A stretch of 64,000 bases of DNA from Arthrobacter sp. Y-9 (GTDB lineage: Bacteria > Actinomycetota > Actinomycetes > Actinomycetales > Micrococcaceae): contig NZ_CP121463.1 in the NCBI RefSeq assembly GCF_029690065.1, positions 3,224,001 to 3,288,000 of the forward strand. Direction: 5' to 3'. The number at the start of each line of letters is the position of its first letter. Position 1 is the stretch's first letter. Made by a program: the position numbers and the translations under genes. Shown one piece after another: positions 1 through 8,156 of this stretch. The notes beneath the pieces are model-generated. The model searched no databases, had not been told where the DNA came from, and was given only the letters and a program-made list of their open reading frames with translations.

Positions 1-983
1 GGATCGACGTGGATCACGAGTTCGACCTCGTCCACGTGCACACCGCGGGCGGCGACGTCGGTGGCCACGAGGACCCGGACCTCGCCGGAGGAGAACTCCG
101 CCAGGTTGCGGTCACGGGCGTTCTGGGACAGGTTGCCGTGCAGGTCGACGGCGGGGATGCCGTTGGCGGTCAGCACCTTGGCCAGCTTCTTGGCGGCGTG
201 CTTGGTGCGCGTGAAGAGCACGCGCTTGCCGGCGCCGGACGCCAGATCGTTGATGAGGAGCTTCTTGGCGTCCTTGTCCTTCGCCAGGAACACGTGGTGC
301 TCCATGGTGGTGACAGCGGCCTTGGGAGCGTCCACGGAGTGCGTGACCGGCTTCTGCATGTAGCGGCTGACCAGCTTGTCCACGCCGTTGTCCAGCGTGG
401 CGGAGAACAGCAGGCGCTGGCCGCCGGCCGGCGTCGCATCCAGGATGCGGCGCACGACGGGGAGGAAGCCGAGGTCGGCCATGTGGTCGGCCTCGTCCAG
501 GACGCTGATGCTCACCTGGTCCAGGGACACGATGCCCTGCTTCATGAGGTCCTCGAGACGGCCGGGGCAGGCGATGACGATGTCGACGCCGGCCGCCAGG
601 GCCTTCTCCTGGCGCGTCTGAGAGACGCCGCCGAAGATCACGGTGGTGCGCAGGCCCAGGGCCTCCGCGAGGGGAGCTACCGTGCGGTCGATCTGGGTGG
701 CCAGTTCGCGTGTGGGGGCCAGCACCAGGCCGCGCGGCTTCCGGGAGCCGGACGCGCGACGGCGAGCGCCGTCGTCGTCCGCGTCACCGGCGAGGCGGGT
801 CACCAGCGGGATGGCGAAAGCGAGCGTCTTGCCGGAGCCGGTCTGGCCACGGCCCAGGACGTCCCGGCCGGCCAGCGTGTCCGGCAGGGTCTTGACCTGG
901 ATGGGGAAGGGTTCGGTGATGTCCAGGGTGGCCAGCGCGGAAGTGATCCCGGCTGGCACGCCAAGGGAAGAAAAAGAAGTCAT
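1..983 (-). CDS. DEAD/DEAH-box ATP-dependent RNA helicase, N-terminal part
   Basis: The gene runs off the left edge; about 327 N-terminal residues are present. The order of motifs is that of a DEAD-box helicase: Q motif (FPIQ), Walker A GQTGSGKT, motif Ia PTRELATQ, motif II DEAD, motif III SAT, and a second RecA-like domain reaching VATDVAARGVHV just before the edge. These enzymes use ATP to unwind short RNA duplexes in ribosome assembly or mRNA decay, in the cytoplasm. The ATG at 983 is preceded by GAGGA about 11 nt upstream. The C-terminal tail, which separates subfamilies, is outside the window, so no gene symbol is given. Confidence 0.93.
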   Translation of the reverse strand, partial: MTSFSSLGVPAGITSALATLDITEPFPIQVKTLPDTLAGRDVLGRGQTGSGKTLAFAIPLVTRLAGDADDDGARRRASGSRKPRGLVLAPTRELATQIDRTVAPLAEALGLRTTVIFGGVSQTRQEKALAAGVDIVIACPGRLEDLMKQGIVSLDQVSISVLDEADHMADLGFLPVVRRILDATPAGGQRLLFSATLDNGVDKLVSRYMQKPVTHSVDAPKAAVTTMEHHVFLAKDKDAKKLLINDLASGAGKRVLFTRTKHAAKKLAKVLTANGIPAVDLHGNLSQNARDRNLAEFSSGEVRVLVATDVAARGVHVDEVELVIHVD

Positions 984-1041
984 AGGGAAGAAAGTCCTCA
1001 GGCAGCGTGGCTCACGTGCTGAATCGCACAGGCCAGACGTA

Positions 1042-2415
1042 CTAGTCTACCAGTGCCCGTGTCCGCGGCGCGATCAGCAGCATCGCCACCCCGCAGGCCG
1101 CCGCCACCGCGAACACCCCGGCGTAGGCGTTCCCGGAACCGAGGAGGGCCGCGAAGACCAGCCCGGAGACCGCGACGCAGAGGGCGTTCCCCAGGGAGTC
1201 CGCCATGGCGAGGGCGGAGCTGTTGAAGCCCTGCTCCCCCGGTCGCGACAGCGCCAGCACCATGACGCTCAGGCGCGGGAACATGAGCCCCATGCCCGCC
1301 CCGCCGAACAGCCACACCGCGATCAGCGCCCAGGCGGGCCCCTGGAACAGGATGACCAGGAAGATCCCGACGACGACGGCGGCCACCATCGCCGAGCCGA
1401 TCCGCACCGCACGGTGATGCGGCAACCGCGCGGCGCCGAGCCGGCCCTGGATCCCCGAGCTGATGCCCCAGGAGACCGCGCTGCAGGTCAGGGCCAGGCC
1501 CGCGAACGACGGTTCGAAGTGGTAGATCTCGAACAGGACCTTCGGCAGGTACACCTCGGTGCCGAAGAACGCGGCGGAGCCGATGGCGCGGGTCAGGACC
1601 ACGCTCGGGAGTCCCCGCTGCGCCGTGAGCGTGCCCCGCGGGATGAGCGGTCGGATGGCCAGGATGCAGACCGCGGCCATGGCGAGGGCGAGCACCCAGC
1701 CGACCAGCGGAACCTCGCTGCTGAGGTTCAGCCCCATGACACTCGCGGCGGCCAGCACGGCCCAGAGCAGACGGCCCCAGGGATACGGGCCGGCACGGTT
1801 CGGTGCGGCGTGCTGCTGGTCGCGGCTGATCCTCCGGAGCGCCGGCACGAGTCCGAGCAGGGCCGGCACCACCAGGATCAGGACTCCCAGGAAGACCCAG
1901 TGCCAGCTCGCCACCTGGGCCACCAGGCCGCCGATGTACGGGCCGAGGATCGACGGCAGCACCCAGGCCGCGGCGAAGGCGGCGAACATGCGGGCGTGCA
2001 GATCGGCGGGATAAGCCTTGCCGACCAGAACCGTCAGGGCGACGCCGTTGGCCCCTCCCGCGAACCCCTGGACGATCCGGCCCAGCACCAGCAGCTCCAT
2101 GGTCGGGGCCGTGCCCGCGATCACGAGTCCGACCGTGAAGAGGGCCACCGAGGCGTAGATGGCGCCGACGGGCCCGCGGCGGTCGGACCAGCTGCCCGCC
2201 AGGACCATGCCGATCACACTGGCGGCCATCGGACCGGCGAAGGCGAGGGCGTACAGCTGCTGCCCGCCGAGTTCCTGGGCCGCCACGGGCATGACCGTGG
2301 TGACGGCCATCGACTCGAACGCGTTGAACACCACGAGGGCCAGCAGACCCAGGCTGGTCAGGGTGTACGGAGGGCTGAAAACACCGTGGTGGGAGGAGGG
2401 GGCGGCAGATGGCAC
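1042..2415 (-). CDS. MFS transporter, drug-exporter type
   Basis: About 457 residues with the hydrophobic pattern of a 12-helix major facilitator. The first helix is followed by an acidic/arginine loop of the motif A type (SWSDRRGP). It is clearly paralogous to the transporter at 3155-4642: both share MAVTTVMP, ALAFAGP and VIGMVLAG blocks in the N-terminal half. It probably exports small toxic compounds by proton antiport; the substrate cannot be read from the sequence. The start is uncertain. The reading frame is open upstream to 2685, but hydrophobicity begins near the GTG at 2415 (VPSAAP), and the upstream stretch is arginine/proline-rich and looks non-coding. No good ribosome binding site was found. 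Confidence 0.85.
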   Translation of the reverse strand: MPSAAPSSHHGVFSPPYTLTSLGLLALVVFNAFESMAVTTVMPVAAQELGGQQLYALAFAGPMAASVIGMVLAGSWSDRRGPVGAIYASVALFTVGLVIAGTAPTMELLVLGRIVQGFAGGANGVALTVLVGKAYPADLHARMFAAFAAAWVLPSILGPYIGGLVAQVASWHWVFLGVLILVVPALLGLVPALRRISRDQQHAAPNRAGPYPWGRLLWAVLAAASVMGLNLSSEVPLVGWVLALAMAAVCILAIRPLIPRGTLTAQRGLPSVVLTRAIGSAAFFGTEVYLPKVLFEIYHFEPSFAGLALTCSAVSWGISSGIQGRLGAARLPHHRAVRIGSAMVAAVVVGIFLVILFQGPAWALIAVWLFGGAGMGLMFPRLSVMVLALSRPGEQGFNSSALAMADSLGNALCVAVSGLVFAALLGSGNAYAGVFAVAAACGVAMLLIAPRTRALVD

Positions 2416-2745
2416 AGCACCTATTTGAGCGCCTGCCCGAGCCGCGTGCCAACGTCCGGGGAACGCCGTCCAGTCAACCGAACACGAGTGCACAGCGGGG
2501 GTGGAATTCTCCGGCGCCGAAGCGGCTTCCCGGACGTGCCGGATCGCTTTTCCCCGCCCTTCCGGACATTCCCCCGCGCTGTGGCGCCGGGGACCGTCCA
2601 CTTGGGCGGGGAAACCCGCGGCGGCAGCGGACGGCCGACGTCGGCGGCTCGGCTGTGCGCGAGGTGGGCCGGGCGGGTTCCGCATCGCCGCGCTCCCGCC
2701 TAGGCTGGGACCACATCACCGCATTTCAGACAGGAGAACACCCCC
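2416..2745. other. Divergent intergenic region
   Basis: This 330-bp gap separates the MFS gene (leftward) from the VOC gene (rightward). It must hold both promoters. A TAGGCT hexamer at 2702-2707 is a plausible -10 for the VOC gene, leaving a leader of about 35 nt with an AGGAGA ribosome binding site. No SoxR-like palindrome, hairpin or credible small gene was seen here. Confidence 0.5.
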
Positions 2746-3141
2746 ATGGCCTGCCGCATCAGTGAACTCGTCTTCGGCTGCCGCGAACCCGAGGTCCTCG
2801 CCGACTTCTGGTGCAAGGTTCTGGACTTCGTGGTCCTGGGCCGGGAGGACGACGGGTCCGTGGAGATCGGCGCGCGGGACGGCTTCGGCGGCTCGCAGCC
2901 CACCCTGTTCTTCAGCTACCGGGATCAGCCCGAACCGGGCAAGTCCCGCCTGCACATCGACCTCAACGCGACGGACCAGGAACAGGAGGCCGAGCTCGAA
3001 CGACTCCTGGCCCTCGGCGCGCGACCCGCGGACATCGGCCAGACCGGCGACGAGGCGTGGCACGTCCTCGCCGACCCGGAGGGCAACGAGTTCTGCCTGC
3101 TCAAGCCGCGCATCGCCCCGGTCCCGGTCCCGGCGGGCTGA
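2746..3141 (+). CDS. VOC-superfamily (glyoxalase-like) protein
   Basis: 131 residues, the usual size for a single-module vicinal-oxygen-chelate protein of the glyoxalase-like type. It has the paired beta-alpha-beta-beta-beta pattern: RISELVFGCREPEVLADFW at the start, LHIDLNATD mid-protein and a closing DPEGNEFCLL strand, the last typical of the family. Such proteins either use a metal to act on small oxygenated substrates or bind and sequester antibiotics. Its place between two drug-type exporters makes a resistance or detoxification role possible, but that is inference. The ATG at 2746 has CAGGAGA upstream at good spacing. Confidence 0.85.
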   Translation: MACRISELVFGCREPEVLADFWCKVLDFVVLGREDDGSVEIGARDGFGGSQPTLFFSYRDQPEPGKSRLHIDLNATDQEQEAELERLLALGARPADIGQTGDEAWHVLADPEGNEFCLLKPRIAPVPVPAG

Positions 3142-3154
3142 CACCTCCGAGGAA

Positions 3155-4642
3155 TCACCGTTCCGTCCGGACCCGCCCCGCGCACGCGACCGACAGCAGC
3201 GCCACGCACGCGGTCAGCGCGAAGACCCCCAGGAACGCCCCACCCGCTCCGAGCAGGTGGAACACCAGACCGGTCGCGGCCAGGGAGAGCGCGGCGCCCA
3301 CGGAGTCGGCCACGTTCGCCGCGGATCCGTTGAACCCCTGATTGCCCGGGGTCGAATACGACAGCACCATCACGCTCAGGCGCGGACTCATCAGCCCCAT
3401 GCCGCCGCCCGCCAGGATCCAGCCCCCGATGATGACCGCCGGCGGCAGGCCGCCGAACGTGGCCGTGAGCACGATCAGGATCGACAGCGCGAGCGACGCC
3501 GCACCCAGCCACACCGCGCCCACGTTCGAGAGGCCGGTGGACAGCCGCCCCTGGATCGCCGAACCGACGGACCACGCCACCGCGGACAGCGTCAGGGCCA
3601 GGCCGGCAGTGGCGGGGGCGAAATGATGCCGGTCCATGAGGAGATACGGAACGTAGACCTCGGCCCCGAAGAACGCCGCGGCGATCAGGAACTTCACCAG
3701 GATCACCGACGGCAGGCCGCGCCGACCGAGCAGCACGCCGGCCGGCAGGAGCCTCCGCACCGCGAGCAGCGCGACGGCCGCCGCGAGCACCGCCACCGGC
3801 ACCGCCCATTGGCCGGTCTCCACCGACAGGTTCAGCCCCAGCACGGCCACGCCCACCACGGCGGCCACCGCCAGGCGCCGGCCGGTGGACAGAGGTTTGG
3901 TGGACGGCCGGGAGCCTTCCTCGCCGCCGCCGGCCGCGGTTCCGTCCGGCGCCTGACCGCCGACGACGCCGTCCCCCGCCTCCTCCGGCGACGCGTCCGC
4001 GGGCGCCGGGCCGGCGTCGTCGTGCGCGGGCTGGGCGGCCAGTCGCCGCAGCGCGGGCAGCAGCAGAAGCAACGCCGGCACCACGAGGACCACCACGCCG
4101 AGGAAGACCCAGTGCCAGCTGATGTACTGCGCCACGAGTCCCGCGCCGAACGGCCCCACCATGGACGGCACCACCCACGCGGCCGAGAACGCGGCGAAGA
4201 TCTTGGGGTGCAGCGCGGCGGGGTAGGCGCGGGCGACGAGCACGTAGAGCACGACGTTGATCGCGCCTCCGCCGAGGCCCTGGATGAGCCGACCGGCCAG
4301 GAAGACCGGCATGGACCCCGCCAGTCCGGCGACCAGGAGACCTAGCGCGAAGACCGCCGTGGACGCGAAGAGCGGGAGGGCCGGGCTTCGGCGGTCGGTC
4401 CAGGCGCCGGCCAGGACCATGCCGATCACGCCGCTGGCGAGCGGTCCCGCGAAGGCGAGGGCGTAGAGGGCGCTGCCGTCGAGGTCGCGGGCGACGAGCG
4501 GCATGACCGTGGTGACGGCCATGGCCTCGAACGCCGCGAGGAACACAAGGGCGCAGGTCCCCAGCGTCGTGAGGAGGTGGGCGGGAGAGAGCACGCCCGG
4601 GGTCCGGGCCGGCGCCGTCTCCGGTCGCGCGCCGGGCGGCAT
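3155..4642 (-). CDS. MFS transporter in a SoxR divergon
   Basis: About 495 residues, predicted 12-helix drug-type exporter, paralogue of the transporter at 1042-2415. A hydrophilic loop rich in D/P/A (around residues 205-250) separates the two six-helix halves. I chose the ATG at 4642 (MPPGARP) because AGGAGG lies at ideal spacing and because the predicted transcription start falls near 4685, which would put the alternative ATG at 4684 at the very 5' end. The gene lies divergently from soxR with the SoxR box inside its promoter. It is therefore expected to be induced by redox-active compounds such as phenazines or quinones and to pump them out; the inducer and substrate are inference. Confidence 0.87.
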   Translation of the reverse strand: MPPGARPETAPARTPGVLSPAHLLTTLGTCALVFLAAFEAMAVTTVMPLVARDLDGSALYALAFAGPLASGVIGMVLAGAWTDRRSPALPLFASTAVFALGLLVAGLAGSMPVFLAGRLIQGLGGGAINVVLYVLVARAYPAALHPKIFAAFSAAWVVPSMVGPFGAGLVAQYISWHWVFLGVVVLVVPALLLLLPALRRLAAQPAHDDAGPAPADASPEEAGDGVVGGQAPDGTAAGGGEEGSRPSTKPLSTGRRLAVAAVVGVAVLGLNLSVETGQWAVPVAVLAAAVALLAVRRLLPAGVLLGRRGLPSVILVKFLIAAAFFGAEVYVPYLLMDRHHFAPATAGLALTLSAVAWSVGSAIQGRLSTGLSNVGAVWLGAASLALSILIVLTATFGGLPPAVIIGGWILAGGGMGLMSPRLSVMVLSYSTPGNQGFNGSAANVADSVGAALSLAATGLVFHLLGAGGAFLGVFALTACVALLSVACAGRVRTER

Positions 4643-4691
4643 CTGGTCCTCCTGGGTGCTGGAGGAGGTGCGAGTGGATTCCATGGTCCCG

Positions 4692-4722
4692 ACGCTACGA
4701 CCTCAACTATGGTTGAGGTCAA
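4692..4722 (-). promoter_or_regulatory. SoxR-type promoter and operator
   Basis: On the minus strand TTGACC (4722-4717) and TAGCGT (4697-4692) are separated by exactly 19 bp, the overlong spacer that MerR-family activators correct. The spacer carries the dyad GACCTCAAC / GTTGAGGTC (4699-4707 and 4712-4720), which contains the CCTCAA...TTGAGG core known for SoxR boxes. The promoter reads into the MFS gene ending at 3155. Confidence 0.87.
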
Positions 4723-4745
4723 AGCCCAGAGGGAGGAGGATCCGC

Positions 4746-5198
4746 GTGCCCCAGATCCACGGCGGGAAACAGCACGAACTGAGCATCGGGGAGCTGTCCG
4801 CCCGCAGCGGCGTGCCGGTCTCCGCGCTCCACTTCTACGAGCGGCAGGGCCTGCTGCGGGCCGAGCGGAACAGCCTCAACCAGCGGCGCTACTCCCGGGA
4901 CGCGCTCCGCCGGGTCGCGTTCATCCGCACGGCACAGCGCGTGGGGATGGCACTCAAGGACATCGGCGCGGCACTGGACTCGCTCCCGGAGCAGCGCACG
5001 CCCACCAAGCGCGACTGGGCCCGGCTCTCCCGCCTCTGGCGCGAAGAGCTCGACGCCCGGATCGCCGCCCTCAAACACCTCCGGGACGACCTGGACTCCT
5101 GCATCGGCTGCGGCTGCCTCAGCCTGAAACGCTGCGCACTCCAGAACCCGGATGACGAACTGGGCCGCACCGGCAGCGGGCCGGTCCTCTGGGAGTAG
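4746..5198 (+). CDS. soxR: Redox-sensitive transcriptional activator SoxR
   Basis: 150 residues: an N-terminal MerR winged helix-turn-helix (SIGELSARSGVPVSALHFYE), a dimerisation helix and a C-terminal [2Fe-2S] site. Cysteines at 119, 122, 124 and 130 (CIGCGCLSLKRC) match the C-x2-C-x-C-x5-C spacing and even the numbering known for E. coli SoxR. The tail ends GTGSGP-like as in SoxR family members. The protein senses redox-cycling agents through oxidation of the cluster and activates promoters with a 19-bp spacer. The GTG at 4746 follows GGAGGAGG at good spacing. It is transcribed away from an MFS exporter, a common actinobacterial arrangement; no soxS is present. Confidence 0.95.
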   Translation: MPQIHGGKQHELSIGELSARSGVPVSALHFYERQGLLRAERNSLNQRRYSRDALRRVAFIRTAQRVGMALKDIGAALDSLPEQRTPTKRDWARLSRLWREELDARIAALKHLRDDLDSCIGCGCLSLKRCALQNPDDELGRTGSGPVLWE

Positions 5199-5222
5199 GC
5201 TCGGATCCCTTCGAACAACCCG

Positions 5223-5293
5223 ATCGACTGCTCCACACGAGACTCCGAACTCGGCGTGTCGCGGGGAGAACGACATCCTGTGGAGCAGTCGAT
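5223..5293. repeat. 71-bp palindromic repeat unit, copy 1
   Basis: The unit has 15-bp perfect terminal inverted repeats (ATCGACTGCTCCACA at 5223-5237 and its complement at 5279-5293) around a 41-bp non-palindromic core. It matches copy 2 at 6047-6117 at 69 of 71 positions and in the same orientation. It sits between the 3' ends of soxR and the DUF1275 gene, where it could also act as a two-way terminator. Confidence 0.9.
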
Positions 5294-5317
5294 GGGCAGG
5301 CGAAGGGACGAGGCCGC

Positions 5318-5959
5318 TCAGACCCTCGACTGCCGGAGCGCGAGCAGAGTCCACGCCAGGAGTGCGGCGGCCGCGAGCCAGAGGCTGCCCAGTCCCGTCA
5401 CGCGGTAGGCGACGGCGCCCACGACGGCTCCCGCGCAGATCATGCCCCACAGGGTCAGGTACTTCAGCCACGGACCGTGCGGCGCTCCGGTGAGAGCCGC
5501 CGCGAAATGCTGACCGGTCTTCACCAGGGTTCCGGTCATGTAGGTGAGGGCGATGCTCACCTCGCCGTTGCGGGTGTACGACGTGTTCACCACGCCCATC
5601 GCCATGGCCAGCAGCGGAGGCACGGCGGCCTCCGCCGACAGCAGCGGTAGGACGGCCGCGACGGCGAGCAGCGCCGTCGTCAGCCCGAGCACGCCCGGCA
5701 ACCTGCGCGCCTCCGAGCGCCGGAAGGCCAGGGTGCTGAGCACGACGCCCAGAGTGAAGAACCCGATCAGTCCCAGAGCGAGGCCCGCGCCGAGGAACGA
5801 GCCGTGCACCAGGTCGGAACTGGCCCGGGTGGTGTTGCCGCTCATGAAGGAGACGAAATAGCCGCCCAGGTGGATGTACGCCACCGCATCGACGAAACCG
5901 GCGACGGCGGACAGCCCTCCGGCGTACAGGACGCCCCGCCAGGACAGTGATGCGGCCAC
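5318..5959 (-). CDS. DUF1275 (YoaK-type) membrane protein
   Basis: 213 residues with about six hydrophobic segments. The N-terminal GFVDAVAYIHLGGYFVSFM and following SGNTT block is the hallmark of the DUF1275/YoaK family. Members are inner-membrane proteins of unknown transport or stress function. The start is a GTG at 5959 with AAAGG about 8 nt upstream. The gene stands alone and is bracketed by two near-identical 71-bp repeats, one just beyond each end, so it could have moved or been amplified as a unit; there is no transposase. Confidence 0.88.
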   Translation of the reverse strand: MAASLSWRGVLYAGGLSAVAGFVDAVAYIHLGGYFVSFMSGNTTRASSDLVHGSFLGAGLALGLIGFFTLGVVLSTLAFRRSEARRLPGVLGLTTALLAVAAVLPLLSAEAAVPPLLAMAMGVVNTSYTRNGEVSIALTYMTGTLVKTGQHFAAALTGAPHGPWLKYLTLWGMICAGAVVGAVAYRVTGLGSLWLAAAALLAWTLLALRQSRV

Positions 5960-6046
5960 GCGTGCGCCTTTCCGTAGGGTTCCCGCGGGAATCCAGGAAC
6001 GGGATCAGCGTACTGCCACGAACTCGCCGCTTCCGCCCCTCCTTCG

Positions 6047-6117
6047 ATCGACTGCTCCACACGAGACTCCCAACCCGGCGTGTCGCGGGGAGAACGACAT
6101 CCTGTGGAGCAGTCGAT
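6047..6117. repeat. 71-bp palindromic repeat unit, copy 2
   Basis: Second copy of the unit at 5223-5293, differing at two core positions. The terminal inverted repeat is one base longer here (GATCGACTGCTCCACA, 6046-6061, against 6103-6118). It lies between divergent genes, just upstream of the promoter of the gene at 6154. Confidence 0.9.
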
Positions 6118-6140
6118 CAGAGGGCGACCCGCACAGTCAC

Positions 6141-6146
6141 TAGGAT
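6141..6146 (+). promoter_or_regulatory. Candidate leaderless promoter -10 (TAGGAT)
   Basis: TAGGAT ends 7 nt before the ATG at 6154, placing the expected transcript start at the start codon. No ribosome binding site lies in the gap. Confidence 0.55.
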
Positions 6147-6153
6147 CGGAGCC

Positions 6154-6849
6154 ATGATCCCCGCATCTCCCGGACCCGACGGCACGTCGGCAGCCGCCAC
6201 CGGCACCTCCCCGGTCCGGCAGATCCTGTGGCTGATGCTGACGGTGGTCGTCGGGGTGCCGGCGTTCATCGGGTCGTGGATCGGGCTCCTGTTCCTCGGC
6301 GAGCACCTCGACTGGGGCCTGAGCGCCAACCAGGTGTTCGCGTGGGAGCTCGCCGCCGTCGTCGCGGTCGTGCTGTGGCCGCTCGCGATCCGCGGCTCCC
6401 TGCGTCAGTTCTGGCACCAGCGCGGTCGGCGCCCCGACCAGGTCACCGCCTGGGGATCCGAACCCACGACGCCGGCGCCGAAGGTTCCGCTCAGCGTCGC
6501 GCAGCGCTTCGCCCGGGCGGCGGTGGTGCTGCTCGGAGGGGCGGGAATCCTCGCGATCTGCGGACCGCAGGAGGTCTCGTTGCTGGTGCTGCGGGCGCTG
6601 GGCGTCGTGAGCATCGGACCGGCGTCGCTGTGGGGCGCGCTCCAGCTCGTCACCTTCCTGCTGCTGATGGCGCTGTTCCTCCCCGTCCTCGCGCTCACGG
6701 AACGCTCGCTCCGGAGGCACCCGCGCGGCAGCGAGGAGCGCTTCCGCCTGGAGGTGCAGCAGCACTGGTACCTGGCGGCCGTCACGGCGTGGGTCATCTG
6801 CGTGGCGATGGGTCTCATGTTCGCCTGGCTCGTGGTCGCGTACCTCTGA
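6154..6849 (+). CDS. Hypothetical membrane protein
   Basis: 231 residues, not recognised. It has a polar, Ala/Pro/Thr-rich N-terminal 22 residues, two hydrophobic helices (about 24-48 and 64-78), a basic cytosolic loop (RQFWHQRGRRP), two more helices (about 120-150 and 165-185), and a final one at the C-terminus (AVTAWVICVAMGLMFAWLV). That gives about five membrane passes. I know of no catalytic motif in it. The ATG at 6154 fits a leaderless transcript. The next gene converges on it with a 9-bp gap, so it is monocistronic. Confidence 0.7.
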   Translation: MIPASPGPDGTSAAATGTSPVRQILWLMLTVVVGVPAFIGSWIGLLFLGEHLDWGLSANQVFAWELAAVVAVVLWPLAIRGSLRQFWHQRGRRPDQVTAWGSEPTTPAPKVPLSVAQRFARAAVVLLGGAGILAICGPQEVSLLVLRALGVVSIGPASLWGALQLVTFLLLMALFLPVLALTERSLRRHPRGSEERFRLEVQQHWYLAAVTAWVICVAMGLMFAWLVVAYL

Positions 6850-6858
6850 CCCCGGGCC

Positions 6859-8070
6859 CTACTCCACCAGCCGACGTCGCCCGGCCAGGTAGCCGAAGAC
6901 CGCGCCCAGCACCGAGATGCCCAGGAACACCCAGCCGGCCACGGTGAACGCGCCCGTCGCCTGGTGCACCTGCGCGACCATGAGCGTCCCGACCGACCCA
7001 ACCCCGTAGCCGACGCCCTGCATCATGCCCGACAACCGGGCCGCGGTGTGCTGGTCCTCGGTGCGCAGCATGATCAGGGTGAGCGCGACGGCCGTGAGGG
7101 CACCCTGACCCAGTCCGAGCAGGGAGATCCACGCCCAGATGCCCTCGATCGGGCCGAGGATGCTGAGGGCGAACCCCGCCCCGGTCATGAGCGCCAGCAC
7201 CACGTTGATTCCACGCTGATCCCAGAACCGGGCCGCGAGCGCGGGAGCCACCAGGGAGCCGAGCATCTGCAGGAGGATCGACACGGACACCATGATCCCG
7301 GCGGTGCTCCCGTCGATCCCGCGGTCGCGCAGCACCGGCGCCAGCCACGCGAACACGCTGAAAGAACTCATCGCCTGGAGCGCCATGAACGCCGTGACCT
7401 GCCACGCGACCGGCGAGCGCCACACATTCGCGCCGTCATGGTCGACGGCCTCGCGGTGGTGCGGCGCCTTGAGGGCGAGCGGGGCGAACAGGAGCGCGAC
7501 GACGGCGGCCGGCGCCGCCCAGGCGAGCAGCGCCGTCGTCCACTGTCCGGTGAGCTCGAACAGCGGGTACGTGAATCCCGCGCCGAGGGCCGCCGACGCG
7601 CAGATGGCGGTGGTGTAGAGGCCGCCCATGAGGCCGAGCCGGTGCTGGAAGTCGCGCTTGACGACGGTCGGCAGGATGACGTTGCACAGGGAGATGGCCG
7701 CGCCGCACAAGGCCGTTCCGAGCAGCAGCATCGGCAGGTGGCCGAGGGTTCCGAGGTCCGCGGGACGGACCAGGAGACCGCCCGTGAGGACCACCATCGC
7801 CCCGAGCAGCACGCGTTCGGCGCCGAACCGCCGCGCCAGGACCGGAGCCAGTGGGGCGAAGACCCCGAGCAGCGTGGCGGGAACGGTGGTGAGGGCGGTG
7901 ACGGCCCATTCCGGGATGGCGCCGGCGGCGCGGATCTCGACGAGGACCGCCGCGAAACTCGAGAACACGGTGCGCAGGTTCAGGCCGATCAGCACCAGAC
8001 AGACCCCCAGGAATGCGAGACGGGTGCGGCTGGGGGCGGGGGTCATGGTCTGCGTGTGCACGGTATCCAT
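6859..8070 (-). CDS. MFS transporter, CynX/NimT type
   Basis: 403 residues with about 12 hydrophobic segments. The N-terminal GVCLVLIGLNLRTVFSS block is typical of the CynX/NimT subfamily (cyanate, 2-nitroimidazole and related transporters). The first ATG of the hydrophobic frame is at 8070 and has GGGAGG 5-6 nt upstream, so I use it although the frame stays open far upstream. The substrate cannot be told from sequence. The leader contains a very long perfect palindrome (8087-8151) that would fold in the mRNA immediately before the ribosome binding site if transcription starts upstream of it. Confidence 0.87.
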   Translation of the reverse strand: MDTVHTQTMTPAPSRTRLAFLGVCLVLIGLNLRTVFSSFAAVLVEIRAAGAIPEWAVTALTTVPATLLGVFAPLAPVLARRFGAERVLLGAMVVLTGGLLVRPADLGTLGHLPMLLLGTALCGAAISLCNVILPTVVKRDFQHRLGLMGGLYTTAICASAALGAGFTYPLFELTGQWTTALLAWAAPAAVVALLFAPLALKAPHHREAVDHDGANVWRSPVAWQVTAFMALQAMSSFSVFAWLAPVLRDRGIDGSTAGIMVSVSILLQMLGSLVAPALAARFWDQRGINVVLALMTGAGFALSILGPIEGIWAWISLLGLGQGALTAVALTLIMLRTEDQHTAARLSGMMQGVGYGVGSVGTLMVAQVHQATGAFTVAGWVFLGISVLGAVFGYLAGRRRLVE

Positions 8071-8086
8071 TGTGGTCCTCCCTGCC

Positions 8087-8151
8087 GAAACAGTGGGTTT
8101 CCGCCGAAACCGTGTGTTTACTACACGGTTTCGGCGGAAACCCACTGTTTC
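8087..8151. repeat. Perfect 29-bp inverted repeat with 7-nt spacer
   Basis: Left arm 8087-8115 begins GAAACAGTGGGTTTCCGCCG. The right arm 8123-8151 is its exact reverse complement; the spacer is GTTTACT. It lies 16 bp before the start codon of the CynX-type gene. It is far longer than a usual operator, and no run of T follows on either side. Confidence 0.92.
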
Positions 8152-8156
8152 ACGAA

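Noticed and set aside
643-2703. Long plus-strand open frame opposite the helicase and MFS genes
   Set aside because: Arg/Gly/His/Pro-rich translation without domain; it is the antisense of genes with clear family motifs. High GC content removes stop codons from shadow frames.
5223-6117. Insertion sequence
   Set aside because: Two palindromic units flank one gene, but the gene is a DUF1275 membrane protein, not a transposase, and no target duplication is evident.
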